Origin: Streptomyces sp. NBC_01439
GTDB taxonomy: Bacteria; Actinomycetota; Actinomycetes; Streptomycetales; Streptomycetaceae
Direction of reading: 5' to 3'
NCBI RefSeq assembly: GCF_036227605.1
Contig: NZ_CP109487.1
Coordinates: 7,501,501 to 7,565,500 of the forward strand
Length of the DNA stretch: 64,000 nt
The position numbers and the translations under genes are program-made. Positions 32,186 to 40,905 of this stretch are shown in pieces (within the stretch, counting starts at the first letter, position 1; each line of letters begins with the position of its first letter). The notes under the pieces were generated by a model. It was not told where the DNA came from. It searched no databases and was given only the letters and a program-made list of their open reading frames with translations.

Positions 32186-32220
32186 GGGAGGCCGGCCGCA
32201 GCTCCGCGGCACGGCCTCCC
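32186..32220 (+). terminator. pyr operon terminator hairpin
   Basis: A 9-bp outer stem (32186-32194 with 32212-32220) continues into a 5-bp inner stem with one bulged A and an AGCTCC loop. It lies 12 bases after pyrF. Confidence 0.7.
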
Positions 32221-32254
32221 GCACTTCTTGGCGAAACTCGAACGCTCTTCATCG

Positions 32255-32276
32255 GACAAAACCGGGGTATTTTGTC
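32255..32276. promoter_or_regulatory. inverted repeat upstream of sIHF
   Basis: GACAAAA (32255-32261) and TTTTGTC (32270-32276) form a 7-bp AT-rich inverted repeat with an 8-base spacer, striking in this GC-rich DNA. It lies about 50 bases upstream of the predicted -35 element. It is a possible operator; the regulator is unknown. Confidence 0.4.
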
Positions 32277-32326
32277 GGTGATGTCCGGTTCAGTGGAGGC
32301 TGACCAGGACTTTTCGTCCGTTCTCG

Positions 32327-32355
32327 CTGACTGGAGCGGTGTTGGCCGCTAGTCT
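32327..32355 (+). promoter_or_regulatory. predicted vegetative promoter of sIHF
   Basis: CTGACT, 17-base spacer, TAGTCT fits the Streptomyces HrdB-type pattern TTGAC-N17-TAGNNT. The transcript would have a ~115-base leader before the GTG at 32476. Confidence 0.45.
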
Positions 32356-32475
32356 CCGACCAGAGTGAACGTGCAGCGAACGAGTTCATCGCTGTTCGGG
32401 AGCTCGCCAGGTGTGGTGCCTTCGGGCAGCCCGCCGGTCCGTATCCGACAGTTCGACATCCGAGGTGACGTAGGC

Positions 32476-32799
32476 GTGGCTCTTCCGCCCCTTACCCCTG
32501 AACAGCGCGCAGCCGCGCTCGAAAAGGCCGCCGCGGCTCGCCGGGAGCGGGCCGAGGTCAAGAATCGACTCAAGCACTCCGGTGCCTCGCTCCAAGAGGT
32601 CATCAAGACGGGCCAGGAGAACGACGTCATCGGCAAGATGAAGGTCTCCGCCCTGCTGGAGTCTCTGCCTGGCGTGGGCAAGGTGCGCGCCAAGCAGATC
32701 ATGGAGCGTCTCGGCATCTCCGAGTCCCGGCGTGTCCGAGGTCTCGGTTCCAACCAGATCGCCTCTCTGGAGCGCGAGTTCGGCAGCACCGGCGCCTGA
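32476..32799 (+). CDS. sihF: streptomycete integration host factor sIHF (mIHF family)
   Basis: 107 residues. Actinobacterial nucleoid-associated protein that binds DNA non-specifically, influences supercoiling, sporulation and antibiotic production, and is unrelated to E. coli IHF. The long N-terminal helix ([20 protein letters not shown]) is followed by a helix-two-turn-helix core with [20 protein letters not shown] (~60-79). GTG at 32476 gives the exact known length; the longer in-frame ATG at 32365 is unlikely. It is always found next to gmk, as here. Confidence 0.94.
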   Translation: MALPPLTPEQRAAALEKAAAARRERAEVKNRLKHSGASLQEVIKTGQENDVIGKMKVSALLESLPGVGKVRAKQIMERLGISESRRVRGLGSNQIASLEREFGSTGA

Positions 32800-32860
32800 G
32801 GCGTCGACTGAAGTTCTCCCGGCGTTCTCAGGCAGTCCCGAGAACCTGGATAATCGCTCT

Positions 32861-33424
32861 ATGGCAGCAGAGGTTCGTCCGCGGCTGACCGTGCTCTCCG
32901 GCCCTTCAGGGGTCGGCAAGAGCACGGTCGTCGCGCATATGCGCAAGGTTCACCCCGAGGTATGGCTCTCGGTGTCGGCCACCACCCGCAAGCCGCGGCC
33001 CGGTGAGCGACACGGAGTCCACTACTTCTTCGTCAATGACGACGAGTTCGACAAGCTGATCGCCAACGGCGAGCTGCTGGAGTGGGCCGAGTTCGCGGGC
33101 AACCGCTACGGCACTCCCCGCGGCGCGGTGCTGGAACGCCTGGACAACGGCGAGCCGGTACTGTTGGAGATCGATCTCCAGGGCGCGCGACTCGTCCGCG
33201 AGTCCAAGCCCGACGCCCAGCTGGTCTTCCTGGCACCGCCGAGCTGGGACGAGCTGGTCCGCCGGCTGACCGGTCGGGGCACCGAATCGGCGGAGGTCAT
33301 CGAGCGCCGGCTCGCCGCCGCCAAGATCGAGCTCGCTGCCGAGTCCGAGTTCGACACCACCCTGGTCAACACCTCCGTCGAGGACGTAGCCCGTGAGCTG
33401 CTAGCCTTGATGGCAGTTGTCTGA
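32861..33424 (+). CDS. gmk: guanylate kinase
   Basis: Phosphorylates GMP to GDP with ATP. 187 residues. Walker [10 protein letters not shown] (~13-21), GMP-binding [11 protein letters not shown] (~38-48) with HYFF, and [11 protein letters not shown] (~100). ATG at 32861 has a weak upstream RBS (CTGGATAATCGCTCT), so translation may depend on sIHF read-through transcription 61 bases upstream. It is followed by rpoZ after 73 bases. Confidence 0.95.
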   Translation: MAAEVRPRLTVLSGPSGVGKSTVVAHMRKVHPEVWLSVSATTRKPRPGERHGVHYFFVNDDEFDKLIANGELLEWAEFAGNRYGTPRGAVLERLDNGEPVLLEIDLQGARLVRESKPDAQLVFLAPPSWDELVRRLTGRGTESAEVIERRLAAAKIELAAESEFDTTLVNTSVEDVARELLALMAVV

Positions 33425-33497
33425 TCGTTGATCGATGTTTTTGATTCGGTCGATTCCAGGACGGCCCAATCTTTCACCCATCTTCGGAAGGTAGAGC

Positions 33498-33770
33498 GTG
33501 TCCTCTTCCATCACCGCGCCCGAGGGCATCATCAACCCGCCGATCGACGAGCTGCTCGAGGCCACGGACTCGAAGTACAGCCTCGTGATCTACGCGGCCA
33601 AGCGCGCGCGTCAGATCAACGCGTACTACTCGCAGCTCGGTGAGGGCCTGCTCGAGTACGTCGGCCCGCTGGTGGACACCCACGTCCACGAGAAGCCGCT
33701 TTCGATCGCGCTGCGCGAGATCAACGCTGGTCTGCTGACCTCCGAGGCCATCGAGGCCCCGGCCCAGTAA
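33498..33770 (+). CDS. rpoZ: RNA polymerase omega subunit
   Basis: 90 residues, binds the C-terminus of beta' and helps assemble RNA polymerase. [20 protein letters not shown] and [15 protein letters not shown] are the signature helices; the C-terminal segment [15 protein letters not shown] is intact. GTG at 33498 follows CGGAAGGTAGAGC. It ends with a strong hairpin. Confidence 0.95.
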   Translation: MSSSITAPEGIINPPIDELLEATDSKYSLVIYAAKRARQINAYYSQLGEGLLEYVGPLVDTHVHEKPLSIALREINAGLLTSEAIEAPAQ

Positions 33771-33787
33771 GGCACCAGAAGTCCTTT

Positions 33788-33826
33788 CACCACAGGCCCG
33801 GCAGAACATCTGCCGGGCCTGTGGTG
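33788..33826. terminator. rpoZ hairpin terminator
   Basis: A perfect 18-bp stem (33788-33805 with 33809-33826) closed by an ACA loop, 17 bases after rpoZ. There is no T-tract. The right arm overlaps an apparent ATG opening for coaBC, another reason to prefer the downstream GTG. Confidence 0.8.
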
Positions 33827-33891
33827 TGTCATGGGTGGGTACGACGACGATCAGAGCCGAACGCGTCGCAGCCGTCGAAGGGAAGTACGTG

Positions 33892-35091
33892 GTGGACAAG
33901 CCGAAGGTCGTCCTGGGGGTCAGTGGCGGGATCGCCGCCTACAAGGCGTGCGAGCTGCTGCGCCGGCTCACCGAGTCCGGCCACGACGTGCGGGTGGTGC
34001 CCACCGCGTCCTCCCTGAACTTCGTGGGGGAGGCCACCTGGTCCGCCCTCTCGGGGAACCCGGCCTCCACCGAGGTCTGGGAATCGGTCCACGAGGTGCC
34101 GCACGTGCGCATCGGGCAGTCCGCCGACCTCGTCGTCGTCGCCCCCGCCACGGCCGACATGCTGGCCAAGGCCGCCCACGGGCTCGCCGACGACCTGCTC
34201 ACGAACACCCTGCTCACCGCCCGCTGTCCGGTGGTCTTCGCCCCCGCCATGCACACCGAGATGTGGGAGCACCCCGCCACCCAGGAGAACGTGGCCACGC
34301 TGCGCCGGCGCGGCGCCCTCGTCATCGAGCCCGCCGTCGGCCGGCTCACCGGCAAGGACACCGGCAAGGGGCGGCTGCCCGACCCCGAGGAGATCTTCGA
34401 TGTCTGTCGCCGGGTCCTGACCCGTGGTGCGGCCGAGCCGGACCTCGCCGGGCGGCACGTGGTGATCAGCGCGGGCGGCACGCGGGAGCCGCTGGACCCG
34501 GTCCGCTTCCTCGGCAACCGTTCCTCCGGCAAGCAGGGCTACGCCCTCGCCCGCACCGCCGTCGCCCGCGGGGCCCGGGTCACCCTGGTTTCGGCCAATA
34601 CCGCGCTGGCCGACCCGGCCGGGGTGGACGTCGTACGTGTGGGGACGGCAGTGCAGCTCCGGGAGGCCGTGCTCAAGGCCGCCGCCGACGCCGACGCCGT
34701 GGTGATGGCCGCGGCCGTGGCCGATTTCCGGCCCGCCGAATACGCGAGCGGAAAGATCAAGAAGAAGGACGGACAGGACCCGGCGCCGGTGGCGCTGGTG
34801 CGCAATCCGGACGTTCTCGCAGAGATCTCGGCCGATCGGGCCAGAGCCGGACAGGTGGTCGTGGGATTCGCCGCCGAGACCGACGACGTCCTCGCGAACG
34901 GCCGCGCCAAGCTCGCCCGAAAGGGCTGTGACCTTCTCGTCGTGAACGAGGTCGGGGAGGCTCGAACCTTTGGTTCTGAGGAGAACGAAGCGGTGATCCT
35001 GGCCTCTGATGGCTCTGAGGTCCAGGTTCCCTATGGTCCGAAGGAGGTCTTGGCTGAGGTGATTTGGGACCAGGTGGCCGTCCGGCTCTAG
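33892..35091 (+). CDS. coaBC: bifunctional phosphopantothenoylcysteine decarboxylase / phosphopantothenate-cysteine ligase
   Basis: Two consecutive steps of coenzyme A synthesis. 399 residues. The N-terminal flavoprotein CoaC domain (KVVLGVSGGIAAYKACELLR, HFCD-type fold, with TADMLAKAAHGLADDLLTN) spans ~1-185; the CoaB ligase domain (VVISAGGTREPLDPVRFLGN onward) is ~190-399, with AAVADFRP and KIKKKDG. I chose the GTG at 33892 because GAAGGGAAG lies 7 bases upstream; GTG 33889 is possible, the ATG at 33826 unlikely. Confidence 0.94.
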   Translation: MDKPKVVLGVSGGIAAYKACELLRRLTESGHDVRVVPTASSLNFVGEATWSALSGNPASTEVWESVHEVPHVRIGQSADLVVVAPATADMLAKAAHGLADDLLTNTLLTARCPVVFAPAMHTEMWEHPATQENVATLRRRGALVIEPAVGRLTGKDTGKGRLPDPEEIFDVCRRVLTRGAAEPDLAGRHVVISAGGTREPLDPVRFLGNRSSGKQGYALARTAVARGARVTLVSANTALADPAGVDVVRVGTAVQLREAVLKAAADADAVVMAAAVADFRPAEYASGKIKKKDGQDPAPVALVRNPDVLAEISADRARAGQVVVGFAAETDDVLANGRAKLARKGCDLLVVNEVGEARTFGSEENEAVILASDGSEVQVPYGPKEVLAEVIWDQVAVRL

Positions 35092-35224
35092 TCGCGACGC
35101 GCCTGGCCCGATTCCCCTTCTCCAGATCACCTCTGTGCGTAAGAATGGGAGTGCCGCAGGTCACACGGCTCCCATAAGGCGAGACGGGTGGTCCGGGTAA
35201 CGGTGGCGACCGATAAACTGCATC

Positions 35225-35261
35225 CGGAACGTGATCGGGCGCAGCCCCCGATGTGGTTCCG
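35225..35261 (+). other. two-part hairpin in the metK leader
   Basis: CGGAAC pairs with GTTCCG (35225-35230, 35256-35261) and ATCGGG with CCCGAT (35234-35239, 35247-35252), separated by a symmetrical GTG/GTG internal loop. It lies 42 bases upstream of metK inside a 212-base gap. It does not look like a known SAM riboswitch. The rest of the gap shows no gene. Confidence 0.5.
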
Positions 35262-35303
35262 CCAAATGATCAGCCAGCAGCCGCTGCAACCCCAGGGAGC
35301 GTT

Positions 35304-36512
35304 GTGTCCCGTCGTCTGTTCACCTCGGAGTCCGTCACCGAGGGCCACCCCGACAAGATCGCTGACCAGATCAGCGACACGATCCTCGACGCGCTCCTCA
35401 CCGAGGACCCGACCTCGCGCGTCGCCGTGGAAACCCTCATCACCACGGGTCTCGTGCACATCGCGGGAGAGGTGACGACGAAGGCCTACGCGCCCATCGC
35501 GCAGCTCGTCCGGGAGAAGATCCTCGAGATCGGCTACGACTCCTCCAAGAAGGGCTTCGACGGCGCCTCCTGCGGCGTGTCGGTGTCCATCGGAGCCCAG
35601 TCCCCGGACATCGCGCAGGGCGTCGACACCGCCTACGAGAAGCGCGTCGAGGGCGACGAGGACGAGCTGGACAAGCAGGGCGCGGGCGACCAGGGCCTGA
35701 TGTTCGGCTACGCCTGCGACGAGACCCCCGAGCTCATGCCGCTGCCGATCCACATCGCGCACCGGCTGTCCCGCCGGCTCTCCGAGGTCCGCAAGAACGG
35801 GACCATCCCGTACCTGCGCCCCGACGGCAAGACCCAGGTCACCATCGAGTACGACGGTGACAAGGCCGTGCGCCTGGACACCGTCGTGGTCTCCTCGCAG
35901 CACGCCTCGGACATCGACCTCGACTCGCTGCTCGCTCCCGACATCCGCGAGTTCGTCGTCGAGCACGTCCTGGCGCAGCTCGTCGAGGACGGCATCAAGC
36001 TCGACACCGAGGGCTACCGCCTCCTGGTGAACCCGACCGGCCGCTTCGAGATCGGCGGCCCGATGGGCGACGCCGGCCTCACCGGCCGCAAGATCATCAT
36101 CGACACCTACGGCGGCATGGCCCGCCACGGTGGCGGAGCCTTCTCCGGCAAGGACCCGTCGAAGGTCGACCGCTCGGCCGCCTACGCCATGCGCTGGGTC
36201 GCCAAGAACGTGGTCGCCGCCGGTCTCGCCGCGCGCTGCGAGGTGCAGGTCGCGTACGCCATCGGCAAGGCCGAGCCCGTCGGTCTCTTCGTCGAGACCT
36301 TCGGCACCGCCAAGGTCGAGGTCCAGAAGATCGAGGACGCGATCGGCGAGGTCTTCGACCTGCGCCCGGCCGCGATCATCCGTGACCTGGACCTGCTGCG
36401 CCCGATCTACGCCCAGACCGCCGCCTACGGCCACTTCGGCCGTGAGCTGCCGGACTTCACCTGGGAGCGCACCGACCGCGTGGACGCCCTGCGCACCGCG
36501 GCCGGCCTGTAA
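35304..36512 (+). CDS. metK: S-adenosylmethionine synthetase
   Basis: Makes SAM from methionine and ATP. 402 residues. Motifs: [17 protein letters not shown] (~6-22), [12 protein letters not shown] (~127-138, with the metal-binding Asp), and the P-loop-like GGGAFSGKD (~273-281). GTG at 35304 follows CAGGGAGCGTT. In Streptomyces SAM level influences antibiotic production. It is terminated at 36539 and precedes priA. Confidence 0.97.
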   Translation: MSRRLFTSESVTEGHPDKIADQISDTILDALLTEDPTSRVAVETLITTGLVHIAGEVTTKAYAPIAQLVREKILEIGYDSSKKGFDGASCGVSVSIGAQSPDIAQGVDTAYEKRVEGDEDELDKQGAGDQGLMFGYACDETPELMPLPIHIAHRLSRRLSEVRKNGTIPYLRPDGKTQVTIEYDGDKAVRLDTVVVSSQHASDIDLDSLLAPDIREFVVEHVLAQLVEDGIKLDTEGYRLLVNPTGRFEIGGPMGDAGLTGRKIIIDTYGGMARHGGGAFSGKDPSKVDRSAAYAMRWVAKNVVAAGLAARCEVQVAYAIGKAEPVGLFVETFGTAKVEVQKIEDAIGEVFDLRPAAIIRDLDLLRPIYAQTAAYGHFGRELPDFTWERTDRVDALRTAAGL

Positions 36513-36538
36513 GCACACCCCGCCGCACGGCGGACCCG

Positions 36539-36572
36539 TACGGCCCCGGACCGCTGGTCCGGGGCCGTATTC
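36539..36572 (+). terminator. metK terminator hairpin
   Basis: A perfect 14-bp stem (36539-36552 with 36556-36569) with a GCT loop, then TTCG, 26 bases after metK. Confidence 0.8.
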
Positions 36573-36749
36573 GCGTTGATCGGCCGGCGGTCCGGTGCCT
36601 ATGCTGCTCCTGCCCTCCCGGTGCGCGGGGTGACGGCTTCATCTGGAGCCGGGCGCGAGCCCGGCGTTGAAGGGTAGTTCCACCTGCCGCCGCCCGCCCT
36701 GATCTCGGGAGGGCGCCCACTGTCGGTGGCGTTTGGTAAGAATGCTGCT

Positions 36750-38870
36750 GTGAGCAGGGACAACGGCGAGAGCGAAACCGAGGCGGGCGGCCCGCCGGAG
36801 CAGCTCGCACTGATCCGGGAGATGGTCGCCGAGGCGAAGGCCAAGGCGCCCAAGGCAAAGCCGCGCACCTGGCGCGGGGCCCCTCTCGCCGCCGAGCTGC
36901 CCGTCGCCCGGATCCTCGTGAACAAGGGCGTCCTCCACCTCGACCAGCTCTGGGACTACGCCGTCCCCGAGGAGCTCTCCGAGGCCGCCCAGCCCGGCGT
37001 CCGAGTCCGCGTCCGGTTCGGCGCCGGCTCCCACCACGTGCACGGCGGCCGCCGCGAGGGCGGCGGCCTGATCGACGGCTTCATCGTGGAACGCCGCGCA
37101 GAGTCCGACTACGACGGCGCACTGGCCGCCCTCGCCCACGTGGTCTCGCCCGAGGTGGTCCTCAGCCCCCGCATGCTCGCCCTCGCCCGGGCCGTCGCCG
37201 ACCGGTACGCGGGCAGCCTCGCCGACGTCCTCCAGCTCGCCCTGCCCGCGCGCAGCGCCCGCGCCGAGGCCAAGCCCTCACCGGAGCCCCTGCCGCCGCC
37301 CCCCGTCCCCGAGCCGGCCGGCTGGGCGCGGTACGGCGCCGGGCCGGGCTTCCTGCGCGCCCTCGCCACCGGTGGCGCCCCGCGCGCCGTGTGGACCGCC
37401 CTGCCCGGCCCCGGCTGGGCCGACGAACTCGCCCGCGCCATGGCCGCCACCCTGGCCTCCGGGCGCGGGGCCCTCGCCGTACTCCCGGACGGCCGCACCG
37501 CCGCCCGCGTCGACGCGGCCCTGACCGCCCTCCTCGGCGAAGGCCGGCACGCGCTGCTGACCGCCGAGTCGGGACCCGAGAAGCGCTACCGCCAATGGCT
37601 GGCGGTGCACCGGGGATCCGTGCGGGCCGTCATCGGCACCCGGGCCGCGATGTTCGCACCCGTGCGGGACCTCGGCCTGGTCGCCGTCTGGGACGACGGG
37701 GACTCCAGCCACAGCGATGACAACGCCCCCTTCCCGCACGTCAGAGAAGTGCTGGAACTCCGCGCCGTAAGCGACGGCTGCGGCTTCCTCGCGGGCAGTA
37801 CCAGCTGCACCGTGGAGGCCGCCCAGTTGGTCGAGTCCGGCTGGGCCAGGCCCCTGATCGCCGACCGCGAGACCGTGCGGGCCTGCGCGCCCCGGATCAG
37901 GACCGTCGGGGACGAGCTGCTCGCCCGTGACGAGGCGGCCCGGGCCGCGCGCCTGCCGAGCCTGGCCTGGGAGACGGTACGGGAAGGGCTGAAGACCGGG
38001 CCCGTACTGGTACAGGTACCGCGGCGGGGCTACGTGCCCCGGCTGGCGTGCGAGCGGTGCCGCACCCCCGCCCGCTGCACGGTGTGCGCGGGACCCCTGG
38101 AGGCCCCCGACGAGCGGGATCTGAGGTGCGGGTGGTGCGGGCGGGGCGAGCCGTCCTGGCACTGCGAGGAATGCGGATCGTTCCGGCTGCGGGCCCAGGT
38201 GGTCGGGGCCCGGCGCACCGCCGAGGAACTGGGACGCGCCTTCCCGGCCGTGGCCGTACGGACCTCCGGGCGCGACCACGTCCTCGACGAGGTGCCGGAC
38301 CGGCCTGCGCTGGTGGTGTGCACCCCCGGCGCCGAACCGGTGGCCGCGGGCGCCGGGTACGCGGCCGCGCTGCTGCTCGACGGCTGGGCCATGCTGGGTC
38401 GGCCCGACCTGCGGGCCGGCGAGGAAGCCCTGCGGCGGTGGATCGCCGCCGCCTCCCTGGTCCGGGGCGACGGCCAGGTCGTGGTGGTCGCCGAACCGAC
38501 GCTGCGGCCCGTCCAGGCGCTGGTGCGGTGGGACCCGGTGGGCCATGCCGTGCGGGAGCTCGCGGAGCGGTCCCAGCTCGGCTTCCCGCCGGTGTCCCGG
38601 ATGGCGGCGGTGGCCGGCCGGGGCGAGGCCGTGGAGGCCTTCCTGGCCGGAGCCGAGCTGCCGCCCGACGCGGAGATCCTGGGGCCGGTGCCGCTCCCGG
38701 GGCGGCGCGGGGAGCCGTCCCCCGGGGAGCGTGCGCTGGTCCGGGTTCCGCCAGGCAGCGGAGCCGCCCTGGCGGCCGCCCTGAAGGCGGCGCAGGCGGC
38801 CCGGCTGGCGAAGGGGGTTCCGGCGGCGGAGGCCGTCCGGGTCCGGATCGACCCACCCGACATCGGCTGA
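36750..38870 (+). CDS. priA: PriA-like primosomal protein with degenerate helicase motifs
   Basis: 706 residues. The N-terminal DNA-binding domain (LPVARILVNKGVLHLDQLWDY) is conserved and two Cys pairs of the zinc fingers are clear (CERCRTPARCTVC, ~436-448; CGWCG and CEEC). However, the expected Walker A (GVTGSGKT) is replaced by TALPGPGWADE and the DEEH box by VWDDGDSSHSDD, so it should not hydrolyse ATP or unwind DNA. Actinobacterial PriA is known to lack these motifs; it may act as a loading scaffold in replication restart. I prefer the GTG at 36750; GTG 36726 is in frame. Confidence 0.88.
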   Translation: MSRDNGESETEAGGPPEQLALIREMVAEAKAKAPKAKPRTWRGAPLAAELPVARILVNKGVLHLDQLWDYAVPEELSEAAQPGVRVRVRFGAGSHHVHGGRREGGGLIDGFIVERRAESDYDGALAALAHVVSPEVVLSPRMLALARAVADRYAGSLADVLQLALPARSARAEAKPSPEPLPPPPVPEPAGWARYGAGPGFLRALATGGAPRAVWTALPGPGWADELARAMAATLASGRGALAVLPDGRTAARVDAALTALLGEGRHALLTAESGPEKRYRQWLAVHRGSVRAVIGTRAAMFAPVRDLGLVAVWDDGDSSHSDDNAPFPHVREVLELRAVSDGCGFLAGSTSCTVEAAQLVESGWARPLIADRETVRACAPRIRTVGDELLARDEAARAARLPSLAWETVREGLKTGPVLVQVPRRGYVPRLACERCRTPARCTVCAGPLEAPDERDLRCGWCGRGEPSWHCEECGSFRLRAQVVGARRTAEELGRAFPAVAVRTSGRDHVLDEVPDRPALVVCTPGAEPVAAGAGYAAALLLDGWAMLGRPDLRAGEEALRRWIAAASLVRGDGQVVVVAEPTLRPVQALVRWDPVGHAVRELAERSQLGFPPVSRMAAVAGRGEAVEAFLAGAELPPDAEILGPVPLPGRRGEPSPGERALVRVPPGSGAALAAALKAAQAARLAKGVPAAEAVRVRIDPPDIG

Positions 38871-38957
38871 CGGGCCGCGGCACCGGGCCGCGCCGACGAG
38901 CCGCGCCTACGAGCCGCGCCGACGCGGTGCGGGCAAGGCCGTCGCCGAACGCCGAAA

Positions 38958-38995
38958 CCCCCGGTGGGACGCCCGTACGGGCGTCCCACCGGGGG
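38958..38995. terminator. bidirectional terminator palindrome
   Basis: A perfect 38-base palindrome (two 19-base arms, no loop), starting CCCCCGGTGGGACGCCCGT. It lies between the convergent priA and HTH genes. On the minus strand it is followed by TTT. It should stop both transcripts. The rest of the 193-base gap holds no gene. Confidence 0.75.
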
Positions 38996-39063
38996 CGGAC
39001 TCGGGCGCGGCGATCCGGCGCGGCCGGCCGTCGGGTGTCGGCGTCCCGGCGGCAGGACACTCC

Positions 39064-39615
39064 TCAGCCGCTGCGCGGACCGGGGAAGGCGGGGGAGCGG
39101 GGAACCTCTCCGAGCCCCCGCGCGGGAGCGCCCGCGGCAGCGGCTGCCTGGGCCTCCTCGCGCACCGGCTGCGGCGGCATCGAGCGGGCTGCCGGGACGG
39201 TCGGCAGCGGCCCCATGGTCCGGGTGGTCGTCCCCTCGGCCAGCGGCTCCGCGGACTCGGCGGACTGCGCCCGCCGGGCCCCGTAGCGGCGGTGCACGGC
39301 CTGCTTGGTGACACCGAGCGCAGAACCGACCGCGTCCCACGAGAAGCCGAGCGAGCGGTCGAAGTCCACCGCCGCGGTGACCAGCGTCTCGACGCTGTCC
39401 CGCAGCTCCTGCGCGAGGCGGACGGTCGGGGCGGGCGCCCGGCCGTAGACGACGAAGCCGGTCGAGGGACCCGATCGGCGCGGGCGGTACACGTTGCCGA
39501 GCTGGGCGGTGAGCGTACGCAGGGCATCCACCTGCCGGCGAACCCGCTCGATGTCCCGTACCAGGAGGTGCAGGCTGGCCCGGGCTTGAGCGTCGTGGGT
39601 GGCGTGGTCGGCCAT
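39064..39615 (-). CDS. helix-turn-helix protein next to fmt
   Basis: 183 residues. The N-terminal helical region (~1-45) is coiled-coil like ([20 protein letters not shown]). The central [25 protein letters not shown] (~88-112) is a clear helix-turn-helix. The C-terminus is low-complexity Pro/Ala. Probable DNA-binding regulator of unknown target. The ATG at 39615 follows GAGAGGC; in-frame openings upstream lack support. The upstream GTCAA/TTGAC repeat may be its operator. Convergent with priA, divergent from fmt. Confidence 0.75.
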   Translation of the reverse strand: MADHATHDAQARASLHLLVRDIERVRRQVDALRTLTAQLGNVYRPRRSGPSTGFVVYGRAPAPTVRLAQELRDSVETLVTAAVDFDRSLGFSWDAVGSALGVTKQAVHRRYGARRAQSAESAEPLAEGTTTRTMGPLPTVPAARSMPPQPVREEAQAAAAAGAPARGLGEVPRSPAFPGPRSG

Positions 39616-39690
39616 GAAGAAGCCTCTCGAACCGGTGCTGAAGGGCGGATCGGGCCGCAGACACCGTTCATTCACACGCGGCCCGTTTTA

Positions 39691-39706
39691 GTCAATCTCT
39701 CTTGAC
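39691..39706. promoter_or_regulatory. GTCAA-N6-TTGAC inverted repeat in the HTH/fmt divergent region
   Basis: GTCAATCTCTCTTGAC is an inverted repeat 76 bases upstream of the HTH gene and 162 bases upstream of fmt. Both arms also look like -35 elements (TTGACA on plus, TTGACT on minus), so a bound protein could block divergent promoters. The rest of the 252-base gap has a TATGCGA and GC-rich repeats but no gene. Confidence 0.45.
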
Positions 39707-39867
39707 AACGCGCCACCCGTCGCCCAGGTCACGCTGTGGGGGCGTGTCGGCATATGCGAGGGGCGTGCGCGTGTGCGTACGCCCCCTCAACACCACAGGT
39801 GGGCGGCCCGACCCGCGCCCCATAGACTGGTGCGCTGCTGACAGCCGAGATAGCGAGGTAGTCCCCA

Positions 39868-40812
39868 GTGAAGCTCGTCTTCGCAGGCACCCCCGAGGTC
39901 GCCGTACCCGCCCTGGACGCCCTGATCGCCTCCGGGCGGCACGAGGTCGCCGCCGTGATCACCCGGCCCGACGCACCGGCCGGCCGCGGCCGCCGCCTCG
40001 TCGCCAGCCCGGTCGCCGAACGCGCCGAGGAAGCGGGCATCGAGGTGCTCAAGCCCGCCCGCCCCCGCGACCCGGACTTCCAGGCCCGACTGCGCGAGAT
40101 CGGCCCGGACTGCTGCCCGGTCGTCGCCTACGGCGCCCTGCTCCCCAAGAGCGCCCTCGACATCCCCCGGCACGGCTGGGTCAACCTGCACTTCTCGCTG
40201 CTGCCCGCATGGCGCGGCGCCGCGCCCGTCCAGCAATCGATCATCGCGGGGGACCAGGTCACCGGCGCCTCCACCTTCCGCATCGAGGAAGGCCTGGACA
40301 CCGGCCCGGTCTACGGCATCCTCACCGAGGAGATCCGGCCCACCGACACCAGCGGCGACCTCCTCACCCGGCTCGCCTTCGCCGGGTCCGGACTACTGGC
40401 CGCCACCATGGACGGCATCGAGGACGGCACCCTGCGCGCCGTCGAGCAGCCCCACGACGGGATCTCCCACGCGCCCAAGATCACCGTGGAGGACGCCCGG
40501 ATCGACTGGACCGCTCCCGCGATGCGCGCCGACCGCGTGGTCCGCGGCTGCACGCCGGCCCCGGGCGCGTGGACCGTCTTCCGCGGGGAACGCCTCAAGC
40601 TGATCTCGCTCGGCCTGGTGCCCGACCGCACGGACCTGGAACCGGGCGAGCTGGCCCCCGCCAAGAACAACGTGTACGCCGGCACCGGCTCGCACGCCGT
40701 GGAGCTGCTGTGGGTGCAGCCGCAGGGCAAGAAGCCGATGCGGGCCGCCGACTGGGCGCGCGGGGTGCGGATCGCTCCCGGCGAGCGCCTCGGTGGAGCC
40801 GACGTAGGCTGA
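39868..40812 (+). CDS. fmt: methionyl-tRNA formyltransferase
   Basis: Formylates initiator Met-tRNA with 10-formyl-THF. 314 residues. [17 protein letters not shown] (~3-19), folate/catalytic [17 protein letters not shown] (~109-125) with the Asn-His pair, then the OB-fold C-terminal tRNA domain. GTG at 39868 follows GAGGTAGTCCCCA. def, its common partner, is not adjacent. It precedes rsmB by 93 bases. Confidence 0.96.
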   Translation: MKLVFAGTPEVAVPALDALIASGRHEVAAVITRPDAPAGRGRRLVASPVAERAEEAGIEVLKPARPRDPDFQARLREIGPDCCPVVAYGALLPKSALDIPRHGWVNLHFSLLPAWRGAAPVQQSIIAGDQVTGASTFRIEEGLDTGPVYGILTEEIRPTDTSGDLLTRLAFAGSGLLAATMDGIEDGTLRAVEQPHDGISHAPKITVEDARIDWTAPAMRADRVVRGCTPAPGAWTVFRGERLKLISLGLVPDRTDLEPGELAPAKNNVYAGTGSHAVELLWVQPQGKKPMRAADWARGVRIAPGERLGGADVG

Positions 40813-40905
40813 TCGGGGCGACGTCCGAGCGCGGACGTCCCCCCGTCCCACCCCCGCAAGACCCGTAGCACTCGTAGCACTCGTAAACCCCGGAGCACCT
40901 TTCAC

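Noticed and set aside
35092..35303. SAM riboswitch upstream of metK
   Set aside because: No SAM-I, SAM-II or SAM-IV core motifs could be recognised; only a two-part hairpin is seen.
36726..36752. Leaderless promoter at the priA start (TAAGAAT 7 bases before GTG)
   Set aside because: The -10 does not fit TANNNT well and no -35 was found; kept only as a thought.
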